Assembly (NCBI GenBank): GCA_029552245.1
Contig: JAKPDW010000063.1
Location: 1-64,000 of the forward strand
Direction of reading: 5' to 3'
Length of the DNA stretch: 64,000 nt
DNA from: Deltaproteobacteria bacterium
GTDB lineage: Bacteria > Desulfobacterota > Desulfomonilia > UBA1062
The notes under the pieces are model-generated. The model worked only from the letters and a program-made list of their open reading frames with translations, was not told the DNA's origin and did no database searches. Numbering within the stretch: the stretch's first letter is position 1; every line of letters begins with the position of its first letter. Shown here piece by piece: positions 49,543 through 59,307 of the stretch. Position numbers and translations under genes: made by a program.

Positions 49543-50355
49543 ATGAACCTTGTCTACGAAAAGACGGGACACATTGCGAAGGTCGGTCTGAACAGGCCCA
49601 AGCAGCTCAACGCCCTCGACCCCGGCATCCTCCTCGAGCTCCACAAGACATGGATCGACATCAACGAGGACCCCGAGATCAGGGTCGCGGTGCTGTACTC
49701 GGCGCTCCCGAACATCTTCTGCGCCGGCATGGACCTGAAGACGGCGATCCCCATCCTCACCGGTGCCCGCAAGCCCGAGAACGAGGCCGAGGAGTGGATC
49801 ATACAGGGATGGGACGGCAAGGGCGTGGGCGAGGCGATGCTCAAGATAAGCTTCGTGAACAAGCCGGTCATCGCGGCGATCCACGGGTACTGCCTCACCG
49901 GGGGGTTCGAGATGGTCATGGGGGCCGACCTGCGGGTCGCTTCCGAAGACGCCGTGTTCCAGATGAGGGAGGCGAGCCTGGGCATCATGCCGACGGGCGG
50001 AGGGAACATCTTCCTGCCCAGGCACGTGGGCACGTGCCGCGCCCTGGAGATCCTGCTCACCGCGGGCAACTACGACGCAAAGACCATGTACGAGTGGGGC
50101 TTCCTGAACCGCGTGGTGCCGCGCGACAAGCTCATGGACACGGCAATGGAACTCGCCGGGAAAATCGCCGACAACGGGCCGCTGGCAACCCAGGGCATCA
50201 TACGGTTCAACCGCGAGATGCGCATGAAGGAGTTCGGCGAGCTCTTCATCCGCGAGGTGGAGATAGGCATGCCCATCTTCGCCAGCGAGGACGCGCGGGA
50301 AGGTGTCCGCGCCCAGAAGGAGAAGAGAAAGCCGGTGTTCTTGGGCAGGTACTAG
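49543..50355 (+). CDS. Enoyl-CoA hydratase/isomerase family protein
   Basis: FCAGMDLKTAIP; IHGYCLTGGFEMVMGADLRVASEDAVFQMREASLGIMPTGGG. Confidence 0.93.
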   Translation: MNLVYEKTGHIAKVGLNRPKQLNALDPGILLELHKTWIDINEDPEIRVAVLYSALPNIFCAGMDLKTAIPILTGARKPENEAEEWIIQGWDGKGVGEAMLKISFVNKPVIAAIHGYCLTGGFEMVMGADLRVASEDAVFQMREASLGIMPTGGGNIFLPRHVGTCRALEILLTAGNYDAKTMYEWGFLNRVVPRDKLMDTAMELAGKIADNGPLATQGIIRFNREMRMKEFGELFIREVEIGMPIFASEDAREGVRAQKEKRKPVFLGRY

Positions 50356-50451
50356 CCCGATGCGCCTGAGCCTGGGTGCTCGACGGAAAGCGGTGCCCGC
50401 GCGCGTTCTGCTTCCGCACCACCGGGATCGGCTTGCGGGGACAGGCCGCTC

Positions 50452-51351
50452 ATGAGAAGGCGCCTCCGTCTCCTCGCCAGGTGCGCCTCCAACCGCATCA
50501 TGGGGAGAAGGGCCCCCCTGATCGCGAGCGTGAAACTCACCTACCGGTGCAACCTCGCGTGCAGGGCGTGCCCGTTCGTCAGGCAGCACGGCTCCCAAGA
50601 CAGGATCATGACCTGGGACAAGGCCATGGCGTCGCTCGAAGAGCTCGCCGGGCTCGGCTGCCCGATCGTCGTGTTCGAGGGCGGTGAGCCCTTGCTCTGG
50701 AGCGACGGCACCCGCTCTTTCGCCGACATCGCGCTCGCGGCCAAAAAGCTCTTCGCCTGCGTCGGGGTTACCACCAACGGCACGGTGAGCCTGGACGTCC
50801 CCACGGACATCGTGTGGGTGAGCATCGACGGCACGCGCGAGACACACGACTACCTGCGGTCGGGATCCTACGACAGGGCGATGGGGAATATCCTCACATC
50901 GGCCCACGATCGGATCTACGTGCACATGACCCTGAACAGCGTAAACGCCGGCGAGCTCGAGACGGTGGCCGCTCTGGCCAGCGCCATGCCCCAGGTGAAG
51001 GGGCTGACCCTCCAGCTGTTCTACCCGTACCACAGGGGCGAGGAAGACCTCGCCCTGGGCCCCGAGGCCCGCAGGCGCGTGCTCGAGGAGGCCCTGAGGC
51101 TGAAGAGGGCGGGCTACCCCATCCTCAACTCCGCATGGGGGCTGGGCGTCATGAGAGACAACTCGTGGAGGTGCAGGCAGTTCCTCCTCGCCAACGTGGA
51201 GACCGACGGGAGGGTGTACACCGGGTGCTACGCGGGCCACAGGGCGGAAGTGGACTGTTCGGCGTGCGGGTTCACCCCGGTGGCCGAGGCGTCGGGGGCA
51301 TACGACCTGGTCCCCGGCGCGCTCGCGGCAGGGTTCAGGATCTTCGCCTGA
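50452..51351 (+). CDS. Radical SAM protein
   Basis: KLTYRCNLACRACPF; FEGGEPLL; SIDGTRETHDYLR. Confidence 0.88.
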   Translation: MRRRLRLLARCASNRIMGRRAPLIASVKLTYRCNLACRACPFVRQHGSQDRIMTWDKAMASLEELAGLGCPIVVFEGGEPLLWSDGTRSFADIALAAKKLFACVGVTTNGTVSLDVPTDIVWVSIDGTRETHDYLRSGSYDRAMGNILTSAHDRIYVHMTLNSVNAGELETVAALASAMPQVKGLTLQLFYPYHRGEEDLALGPEARRRVLEEALRLKRAGYPILNSAWGLGVMRDNSWRCRQFLLANVETDGRVYTGCYAGHRAEVDCSACGFTPVAEASGAYDLVPGALAAGFRIFA

Positions 51352-51610
51352 GAGCCTGGGGGATTTCCCCGGACAACCTGGGGGCTGCAGACGGCCTGGC
51401 CGCGATGGTTCACGACCGGGATCCTCCTCGAGCCCGGCAGCGCCTACAGCCAAGCAAGCGCCCAGGACAAAGGGGGCGGGGTTGTGGGATTCCGGCCTGG
51501 GCCCCGCCCCGAGACCCCGGGGTCTCTAGTCCTAGAAAGCAGCGAGGGCTCGTGATCTTGTCCTGATCACGCAGCGGGTTTCCCGGTTTCCCCGTGCCGT
51601 TGTCTCGAGA

Positions 51611-51697
51611 AGGGCCGGCCAGGCACTCCGGGAGGCCAGCACACAAACGAAAAGGGCAGGCGACTCAGTCGGGCCGGCCAGTCACCCCGGGAGGCCG
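51611..51697. repeat. 26 bp direct repeat, 59 bp period
   Basis: GGGCCGGCCAG(G/T)CAC(T/C)CCGGGAGGCC at 51612 and 51671. Confidence 0.7.
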
Positions 51698-51865
51698 GGC
51701 TCAAGGTGATGCAAAGAGACCCCGGGCATCCTTCGCGCCTTCGTGTCGGGCGGCCTCAGCGGTTTTACGGGTGCATGCGACGCCCATGCCCCCCTTTCGG
51801 TATCCAGAGGAAGCGTCCGGAATGCCCCTTCGCCCAATGGAGCCCCCGCAGCCTCCCACGCCTCA

Positions 51866-51991
51866 CATGCCCGAATGATCGCCCGTCGCCCCTTGTCGGC
51901 GCCCCCCCTCAGGTGCAGGCTTTGACCATGGCTCCAGAGTGCATGCCCGAATGATCGCCCGTCGCCCCTCGCCAGCGCCCCCGGTCAGGCG
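51866..51991. repeat. Direct repeat of about 28-50 bp, 76 bp period, running into the end of the GH13 gene
   Basis: CATGCCCGAATGATCGCCCGTCGCCCCT at 51866 and 51942. Confidence 0.8.
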
Positions 51992-53463
51992 TTCAAGACG
52001 CTCATCACGTGATAGCCCCATGGGCCAAGGTCGACATAGATCCCCTCCCCTGCCGCGTCACGGAGCTTGACCCGGAACTCGCCACCGCCCATGAGGTCCG
52101 CAAGCTCGAGTTCCCCGGGGCCGCTCTCGAGGCCGTTCGGCTTCACCAGTCCCTGCGCGGGCCTGTCCGAGAAGTTGATCACCACCAGGCGCCTCTGTGG
52201 GCCGAGAACCCAGTCCCAGGCAAGGAGGGAGGCACAGGTCGGGTTGTCGGGCCAGCCGGTGATCCCGCACAACTCCCACCTGCCTTCACGCATGACCGGC
52301 GTGCGGGTGACCTTGAGCAGCCGCGAGTAGAAACCCTTGAGACGCCCGTCGAGAGGCTCCAGCGGCCCCCGTGCGAGCTGGACGGGCAGACGCACTCTCC
52401 TCCCCTCGAACTGCCCCTCGTGGAAGAGGCGCACGCCGGGCAGGGTGGTCACCGCCACGGCCGCCGCCTCGAGCCTGCCCGGCGGGAAGGCCTCGGCGCA
52501 GCGCCGCTCGTCATGGTTCTCGAGGAAGCGGACGAGCCTCTCCTGGTACGCAGGGTCTGCACCGAGATGCAGCCTGACGGAGTGGGCGTTCCCGCAGAGG
52601 AGCCTGTCGTAGAGACGCTTGTCATAGCAACAGTCGAACCCTTGCTCCATGAGGGCCCACTCGAGGTCCCAGTATGCCTCGGCCATGAAGAGCACGTCCG
52701 GGAAGATCTCCTTGACCGAAGGTATCACCTCTTCCCAGAAGTCCCTGTCAGGGGCGTGGCCTGCATGCTCCCCCCAGGTACGCTCGAACACGTCGTTCAT
52801 CACCAGCATGGCCATGTCGCACCGTATCCCGTCGCAAAGGCCCGCGATCCCCCTGAGGATCTCGACGGTCTCCTTCCGGACCGCGCCGCTGAAGGCGTTG
52901 AGCTGGAGTACATCCGTCCAGGCCGGGAAGTACGGGTCCTTCCCGTACGCGAAGACACCCCCATCGAGCTCCGTGAAGAGGCCGGGGGTCTCGACGAGGT
53001 CCTGCGGAGAGCCCCTCACGTAGAACTCCGGGTGGCTCACCACCCAGGGGTGATCGACGGCGGTATGGTTCGGCACGAAATCGAGCACGAGCATGACCCC
53101 CCTCTTCGCGAGCTCCTTGCGTGCCGTTGAGAGCCCGGCCTGGCCGCCGAAACGCTCGTCCACCTCGTATCGCCTCACGCTGTAGGCTGACCCGATCACA
53201 TCCTCCGGGACCAGGTCCGAGAGGGCCCTTTCCATCTCGGGAAGCACGCCTTTCGCCTCGAGGGCCCGCTTCCTGGACAGCGGGCTCCTCTGCCAGACGC
53301 CCATGAGCCATACCGCGTCCATGCCGAGTTCGGCGACGGCGTTCCACTCCTGTGCGGGCACCGACGAGAGATCCACTGCCCGTTGGTACCTGGAACCGAG
53401 GCCCGACAGCCAGGCCGCCGTGTTGATCTCGTACACGCGGGGGTTCTTCGGCCACCTGCTCAA
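51985..53463 (-). CDS. Alpha-amylase family (GH13) glycosyl hydrolase
   Basis: GVMLVLDFVPNHTAVDHPW; GIRCDMAMLV; FLENHDERRCAE. Confidence 0.88.
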   Translation of the reverse strand: MSRWPKNPRVYEINTAAWLSGLGSRYQRAVDLSSVPAQEWNAVAELGMDAVWLMGVWQRSPLSRKRALEAKGVLPEMERALSDLVPEDVIGSAYSVRRYEVDERFGGQAGLSTARKELAKRGVMLVLDFVPNHTAVDHPWVVSHPEFYVRGSPQDLVETPGLFTELDGGVFAYGKDPYFPAWTDVLQLNAFSGAVRKETVEILRGIAGLCDGIRCDMAMLVMNDVFERTWGEHAGHAPDRDFWEEVIPSVKEIFPDVLFMAEAYWDLEWALMEQGFDCCYDKRLYDRLLCGNAHSVRLHLGADPAYQERLVRFLENHDERRCAEAFPPGRLEAAAVAVTTLPGVRLFHEGQFEGRRVRLPVQLARGPLEPLDGRLKGFYSRLLKVTRTPVMREGRWELCGITGWPDNPTCASLLAWDWVLGPQRRLVVINFSDRPAQGLVKPNGLESGPGELELADLMGGGEFRVKLRDAAGEGIYVDLGPWGYHVMSVLNA

Positions 53464-53508
53464 CTCCCAGCTCCTCTCAGGTATCGGCGGACGCCTGTCC
53501 CGCCATCT

Positions 53509-55869
53509 TCACCGGAAGGCCTTCAGCTTCTTCTCGAGGCGCTTCCTGCCCTCTTCGCTCATCCCCGGGGCGGCGATCGCCTGCCGGTAGACCTTCTCGG
53601 CATCCAGGGGCCTCCCCTTCTTCTCGTAGATCTCTCCCATGAGAAGGTATGCATCGAGGTGCGAGGGGTCTCTCGCGACGATCCCCCTTGCGGTGCCGAT
53701 CGCCTCTTCCCAGTCGCCGTCCTGCTTGAGAAAGTATGCGAGGGCGAAGGCGTACTTGATGTCTGTACGCGCCTGGTATGCCCTCCTCGCCCAGTACACG
53801 GCCTCCTTGGGGTTCTTCTCGGCCACGAGCATCGCGAGGTTGTATGCCGCCTCGGCCATGCCCGGGTCGTTCTTGAAGGCCTCCTTCAGGTACCTCACCG
53901 CCTCGTCCTTCTCGCCCTTCTGGTTCATGAGCAGGCCCATGTTGAAAAGGGCCGGGGCGTTCGCCGGGTCGAGCCTCAGCGCCTCCTTCAGCTCCGTCTC
54001 GGCGGCATTGGCGTCGCCAAGGGCCGCATAGGCCATGGCGAGGTTCACGTGGGGCTCGCACGCCCTCGGCTCGAGCTTGGAGGCGGCCTTGAAGGAGAGG
54101 ATCGCGCCGCGTGCATCCCCCCGCTCGAGAAAGTGGACGCCCATGTCCACGTGGGAGGTCCACCTGTCCGGCCTCGCCATGAGGGACGAGATGTATTCCC
54201 CGGAGGCCTTGGCCATGTCCCCGGAGCCGGGCCGAGAGACCGGCACCGTCTTGATTCTCGCTGCGGCTGCCGCGGCCCTCACGCGAACGAGGCGTACCGG
54301 GTCGTTCGCCAGTGCCTGGAGGTCGTCCGCCGCGGCCCGGGAGACGCCTTCCGAGAGCCCATCCGCTGCGGATGCCCGGATGAGGGGCGACGGGTCCTTC
54401 ATCGCAGGCCTCAGGGCCTTCTCCTTGGAAGGGCTCGGGCACGTGTTCAAGAGCCTCAGCAGGGAGGCGGCGTACAGTTCGCTCCTCGTGTTCGAGGCAA
54501 CGAGTGACACCATCTCGTCGAGCCTCGACCACTCACCGGCACGGGCGTCTTCGACGAGTTTCGCACGCTCGAGATACGGCGCCTGGAAGTCTCTCCTGTA
54601 CCATGCCCTCACCCAGCCCTGGGCCCACCTCGGGTCGCCCTCGAGGTGACAGGCGTTGCACCCGTTTGGAACCTTGGCCGACGAGGAGAGGGCGGGCATC
54701 GGGGGCAGCATGGAGTGGTCCGCCCTTCCGCCGCCTCCCACGGCGGGCAGGGCCATGTGGCAGGTGATGCACGCGCCCGCGGCAGACGACGCCTTGTGAT
54801 GCGTGTGCTCCTCGATCCTCTTTGCCTTGTCCTTGTGGCACGCAAGGCAGGCATCGTTCACCCTGGCCTTGTCCCTGAAGCGGAAGCCGCCGCCCGGCTC
54901 GTGGCAGTATGTGCAGTCGAGCCTGCGCGAGCGTGCGCACGGATTGGCGAGCCACGACGTGAACACGGCCGTGCCGCCTGTGACCCTCCCGTCCGCAGGT
55001 ACGGCAGGGTCTTCCAGGGTGACGGGGTCGAAGTGGTCGAACAGGGGCTGGCCTGGTTTGTACGCAGCAGTGAGGGGCCTCGTCGTGGAATGGCAGGCCG
55101 TGCACAGATCGGTTCTCCTCGAGGGGTCCAGCCCACGGACCACCACCATGCCGGCCTTGCCCGGGGCGGTGGGCCTCCCGGCTCGTGCAGCCTCCGCGTG
55201 GCCCGCGGTATCACCGTGACAGGCGGAGCACGAGATGCCGGGGTTCTTGGGCAGCTCCCTGTAGGAGTCGGTCCTGAGCTCGTAGAAATCCGGGTCCGGC
55301 CCTATGTGGCACGAGCGGCAGCCCGTGTCGAACACGACCAGGCGCCCCTCTCCAGACCGGCGGCCGGCAAGCGCGTGAGCGACACCGCACTTCTCGATGT
55401 CCAGCCACTTCCCGGCAGGCACGTCGTAACAGAAGGGCAACGCCTCGAAGCGGCCGGACTCTCCCTTCGAGAAGAGAAAGATCACACGCCTTACGCCCAG
55501 GATGAAGTCTATCTTGCGCTTGACGCCGGACCAGGGAAACGAGCCCTTCTCTGTCGCGTACCCCTTTCCGGGCCTCAGATCCAGGGTGTACGCCGCCTGG
55601 GCGGTGCCGATGTCCTGGACCCTCGGACCGGGAAACCTCCGGGCCGCCTCGTCCGAATACGGCTCGTACGTCCTCCCGTGGGCCGAATGCGCCCAGCGCC
55701 TGTAAAACTCCCCGTGACAGGCCCGGCACCCTGTCTGTGCATCATCCGTCGCGGCCGCCCGGCCGCCGCCTTCAGGCAACCGGTCTTCGGTCTTCAGGAC
55801 ACTCGCTAAAGCGGCGAGGGCCGCAGCACACAGCACGAAGACGCAGACCGCTCTCGCTCTCATGACCAC
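53509..55869 (-). CDS. Multiheme (8 CXXCH) cytochrome c with HEAT-like and TPR C-terminal regions
   Basis: CRACH, CRSCH, CSACH, CTACH, CTYCH, CLACH, CITCH, CNACH; C-terminal TPR repeats. Confidence 0.88.
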   Translation of the reverse strand: MVMRARAVCVFVLCAAALAALASVLKTEDRLPEGGGRAAATDDAQTGCRACHGEFYRRWAHSAHGRTYEPYSDEAARRFPGPRVQDIGTAQAAYTLDLRPGKGYATEKGSFPWSGVKRKIDFILGVRRVIFLFSKGESGRFEALPFCYDVPAGKWLDIEKCGVAHALAGRRSGEGRLVVFDTGCRSCHIGPDPDFYELRTDSYRELPKNPGISCSACHGDTAGHAEAARAGRPTAPGKAGMVVVRGLDPSRRTDLCTACHSTTRPLTAAYKPGQPLFDHFDPVTLEDPAVPADGRVTGGTAVFTSWLANPCARSRRLDCTYCHEPGGGFRFRDKARVNDACLACHKDKAKRIEEHTHHKASSAAGACITCHMALPAVGGGGRADHSMLPPMPALSSSAKVPNGCNACHLEGDPRWAQGWVRAWYRRDFQAPYLERAKLVEDARAGEWSRLDEMVSLVASNTRSELYAASLLRLLNTCPSPSKEKALRPAMKDPSPLIRASAADGLSEGVSRAAADDLQALANDPVRLVRVRAAAAAARIKTVPVSRPGSGDMAKASGEYISSLMARPDRWTSHVDMGVHFLERGDARGAILSFKAASKLEPRACEPHVNLAMAYAALGDANAAETELKEALRLDPANAPALFNMGLLMNQKGEKDEAVRYLKEAFKNDPGMAEAAYNLAMLVAEKNPKEAVYWARRAYQARTDIKYAFALAYFLKQDGDWEEAIGTARGIVARDPSHLDAYLLMGEIYEKKGRPLDAEKVYRQAIAAPGMSEEGRKRLEKKLKAFR

Positions 55870-56156
55870 CGGGACCCTCCTCCATGCACCAATTCCACCA
55901 CCGCCATTGTATCAGGCAGGCCATGGAAGTCCAGCGCCATGACAAGCAGACATGCCCGCACCCAGCCTCAGGGGTGGACTTCTTGGGATATTGCATCCTT
56001 TCATCTCCTCGTGCATCAATACATATACCGACAAAGATTTTAACCTCCTCTTGAGGATGGCGCGTCCTATGCCCTAACCGCCATCCTGTTTTTTTGCCCT
56101 CGTCTCGGCACGGAAGAGGGACCCGTCGTTCGCGCCGGAGCGGGTGAGGACAGCGC

Positions 56157-56430
56157 ATCGTTCCATGCACCCCTGGGTGGTCGTCGACCCCGGGCGCGGC
56201 GTACAGCGTCACGGGCCGGCGTTCCATGCACACCTGGATGTCCGCGCGAGGATGGTTGGGGCCGTTCTTGGGGTTACCGGCGTTCCATGCACACCTGGAT
56301 GATCGGCATGACCGCAGCGTATACACGCGAAACCATTGCAGCGTTTCATGCACACCTGGATGACCGCCTCGTGGAGATCCTGCTCCCCGGCCCTGGAAAC
56401 CGCGTTCCGTGCACATCTAGTTGATCGGGC
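56157..56430. CRISPR. CRISPR-like array: 5 degenerate repeats, exact 61 bp period, unique intervening sequence; no cas genes in window
   Basis: Consensus GCGTTCCATGCACACCTGGATGATCG; CGTTCC cores at 56159, 56220, 56281, 56342, 56403. Confidence 0.55.
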
Positions 56431-56741
56431 CCCCGTCCCGCCCGGCCCGCGCCCTCGCCCGGGACACCGGCCCCGGGGTGCGCCGCCCTCGGGGGGCCGG
56501 CTGCCCTCTCAGGATGGAAACTTCCAGACCGTGCCAGGAAAACACTTCCTCACGCCCATGCCCTCTGCCACCCGGTTCTCACCCTCCGTTACGCCCTGGT
56601 ACGGGAATGGGGGCTTTTTCCGTTTTTTAAAAGGCCCCATGGCACCCGGCTTGAGGGTTGGGCCTCCCGGCGAGCCCCACAAAAACCCGCTTGATTTTCT
56701 CCCGTGCGCCCCTATGAGAAAGGGCAGAAAGGAGATGCACG

Positions 56742-57128
56742 ATGAAACTCTCCGAGTACTTCGAGCAGGCACGGGGCAAGGGTGTGTTGGCCACAGCGGA
56801 TTCCTCCGGGCAGGTAAACGCCGCACTGTACGCCAAACCCCACTTCATCGACGAGTCTACCGTGGCCTTCATCCTGGCGCCCAGGCTCACCCACGGCAAC
56901 CTGGAAACCAACCCTTACGCCGCGTACATCTTCATCGAGGATGGGGAGGGGTTCAAGGGCAGGAGACTCTACCTCACCAAGATCAAGGAGGAGAAAAACA
57001 GCGAACTCATCGCCACCCTCAGGCGGAAAAAGCGTTCCGTCTCGCACGACGAGGCGATTGACGAGGACAGGTTCCTGGTCTTCTTCCGCATCGACAGGGT
57101 CCTCCCCCTGGTGGGCTCCGGGGCATAG
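56742..57128 (+). CDS. Pyridoxamine 5'-phosphate oxidase-like flavin-binding protein
   Basis: GKGVLATADSSGQVNAALYAKPHF; YAAYIFIEDGEGFKGRRLYL. Confidence 0.82.
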   Translation: MKLSEYFEQARGKGVLATADSSGQVNAALYAKPHFIDESTVAFILAPRLTHGNLETNPYAAYIFIEDGEGFKGRRLYLTKIKEEKNSELIATLRRKKRSVSHDEAIDEDRFLVFFRIDRVLPLVGSGA

Positions 57129-57132
57129 CCTG

Positions 57133-57285
57133 CAGGCCCCACCCGGCGGAGCGCCGGGCCCTGTCTTCCCCTATCCACATTCAGCTGGATCTTAGGCCCC
57201 ACCCGGGCTGAGTGCCGGGACGCCGGGTGCACACCCGGGCAGGTCCAGGGTTTCCAGCCCCCACCGCTGGTGACCGCACTCGGGG
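57133..57285. repeat. Two clear and one degenerate repeat, 60-62 bp spacing, hairpin-bearing
   Basis: AGGCCCCACCCGG...GCCGGG at 57134 and 57194; degenerate copy at 57256. Confidence 0.55.
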
Positions 57286-57347
57286 TGCGCCATGGGTTCG
57301 GGCAAGACCGGGCGGCGAGAACTCCCCTTTGGTCAGGCCGCCGTGTT

Positions 57348-58202
57348 TCAGGCCCTCATACCCCGTATGCCCCTGGCCCTGGCCGTGATCACCACGAGGA
57401 TGTACACGCAGGCAGCAAGCACGATGATGACGGCGCCCACCGGGAGATCCGGCTCGTAGCTTACGGCCATGCCTGCAATCGAGAGTACGGCGGTCAGGAC
57501 ACCAGAGAGCACCATCATGTGCCAGAGCCTGCCCGAGAAGTGTGAGGCGGTGGCCGCGGGCAGGGTGAGCAGGGCGATCACCATGACGATGCCCGCCACG
57601 CTCACGAGAAGCACCACAGTGAGGGCGACGAGGCAGATCATGAGCAGGTGGTTGAGCTGCACGTCGATGCCCCTGGTGACCGCGAACTCCTCGTCGAAGC
57701 ACACAGCCACCATGCGGCTGTAGAGCGGGACGCACACGACGAGCAGCATGACGTCGAGGCCCGCCATGACCCACAGGTCTCTCTGGGTCACCATGAGGAT
57801 GCTCCCGAACAGGTAGCTCATGAGGTCCTCGTTGTAACCGGGGGTCTTGAAGATAAAGAGCAGCCCGATGGCCATCCCGACCGCCCACACGGCCTGTATG
57901 ACCGTGTCCTCCCGCTCACGCAGGGCGACCCTCACCCACGAGATGACGAGCGCCGACGCCAAGGCCATGAGAACCGCGCCTGTCATGGGGGTGAACCACG
58001 TCCAGCCGAGAACGACCTGGCAGTACCGGGCTGCGCCAAGCCCCCCGAGGATGCTGTGGGCGATGGCGCCCGCGACGGAGGATATGCGCCTGGTCACGAC
58101 ATACGAGCCCATCACGCCGCAGGCGAGACCCGCGAGCACACACGCCATAACAGCGTTTTGGAGGAACTCGAACCGAGGAAGGTCGGCAAAGAATTCCGTC
58201 AT
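57348..58202 (-). CDS. Metal ABC transporter permease (ZnuB-like)
   Basis: ABC-3 family: AVMACVLAGLACGVMGSYVVTRRISSVAGAIAHSILGG. Confidence 0.9.
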   Translation of the reverse strand: MTEFFADLPRFEFLQNAVMACVLAGLACGVMGSYVVTRRISSVAGAIAHSILGGLGAARYCQVVLGWTWFTPMTGAVLMALASALVISWVRVALREREDTVIQAVWAVGMAIGLLFIFKTPGYNEDLMSYLFGSILMVTQRDLWVMAGLDVMLLVVCVPLYSRMVAVCFDEEFAVTRGIDVQLNHLLMICLVALTVVLLVSVAGIVMVIALLTLPAATASHFSGRLWHMMVLSGVLTAVLSIAGMAVSYEPDLPVGAVIIVLAACVYILVVITARARGIRGMRA

Positions 58203-59020
58203 CACCCGCCTCCCCCTTCCCTGTCTCCCTGGCAAGCCTGTACGCCCCTGCCCTTCTCCAGGAGGGTGTCGTGCCTGACCATGTGGACGTCCCTCCCGTA
58301 GAGCTCTCTCATCGTCTCTGCCGAGATCTCGCACGTGGGGTGGACGGCGAGCCTCCTGTTCACGCAGGCCACGCTCCTGGTGCGCCTGGACACGAAGCCG
58401 AGGTCGTGGGTCACGAGCACGATGGTCATGCGTTCGTTGAGGGTCTCCAGGAGGCCGTGGAAACCCGTCTCGACGGCCGCGTCCACGTTCGCCGTCGGTT
58501 CGTCGAGCACGAGGAGCTCAGGCATTGAGGCCAGGGCCCTTGCGAGCAGGACCCGCTGGGCCTGCCCGCCAGAGAGCGCCGAGAACGGCCTCTTGGCGAA
58601 ACTCCCCATCTCCACCATCTCGAGCGCCTGATATGCGGCCTCCCTCTCCTTCCCGGTGTGGAACACCCTGAACCCGGCCGCGTTGATCCTCCCCATGAGG
58701 ACCACGTCCATGACCGTCACCGGGAAGTGGGGGTCGATGAAGGTGTGCTGGGGCATGTACCCGATCCTCGCCCTCGCCCGCCTGGGGGGACCCCCGAAGA
58801 CCTCCACCACCCCGGAGCCGGGCTCGAGGAGGCCGAGCACGAGCTTGAGGATCGTGGTCTTGCCGCCCCCGTTGGGTCCCACGATGCAGAAGAAGTCACC
58901 GCGGCTGATGGAAAGGCTCACGTCTTCGAGCACGAGGTTTGACCCGTATGCGAAGCTCACGTGCTCGAGCCGCACCACCACGTCTTCTCGATCATCACCC
59001 CTGCGGCCTTCCGTATTCAC
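58202..59020 (-). CDS. Metal ABC transporter ATP-binding protein (ZnuC-like)
   Basis: GPNGGGKTTILKLVLGLL; LSGGQAQRVLLARALA. Confidence 0.92.
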   Translation of the reverse strand: MNTEGRRGDDREDVVVRLEHVSFAYGSNLVLEDVSLSISRGDFFCIVGPNGGGKTTILKLVLGLLEPGSGVVEVFGGPPRRARARIGYMPQHTFIDPHFPVTVMDVVLMGRINAAGFRVFHTGKEREAAYQALEMVEMGSFAKRPFSALSGGQAQRVLLARALASMPELLVLDEPTANVDAAVETGFHGLLETLNERMTIVLVTHDLGFVSRRTRSVACVNRRLAVHPTCEISAETMRELYGRDVHMVRHDTLLEKGRGVQACQGDREGGGG

Positions 59021-59307
59021 CGTCTCGCTCCCCTTCGTACAGCATCACCCCGGAAAGGCCCCCGTCTTGGCATGCCTTCTTCCGGGGGTACCGCTCCGGT
59101 TCTTCGACACGTCCCCGTTGGCGCCGTGGGGCCCCAGGCCCCGCATCCGGCCGACCTGGCGCCCCGCAAGGTCCGCTGCAGGCGTCAACGGCCATGAGCG
59201 GGGCGGCTCGACGTTCCGGCCGGGCACAACCCACCACGTCCAGGAACCTCGGCCGGCATCTCCGGCCTTGCGCGCTCAGGCCCACGCGTTCCACACCGCC
59301 GAAGGTC

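Noticed and set aside
51498-51526. GC-rich palindrome GAGACCCCGGGGTCTC and nearby inverted repeats near 51.5 kb
   Set aside because: Most simply terminator or structured 3' sequence after the radical-SAM gene; not enough to call an element.
56157-56430. Repeats at 56.2 kb as a coding repeat (minus ORF 55772..56416 shows HPGVHGT-like echoes)
   Set aside because: Period of 61 bp shifts frame every unit, so the peptide echoes occur in different frames; not a coding repeat.
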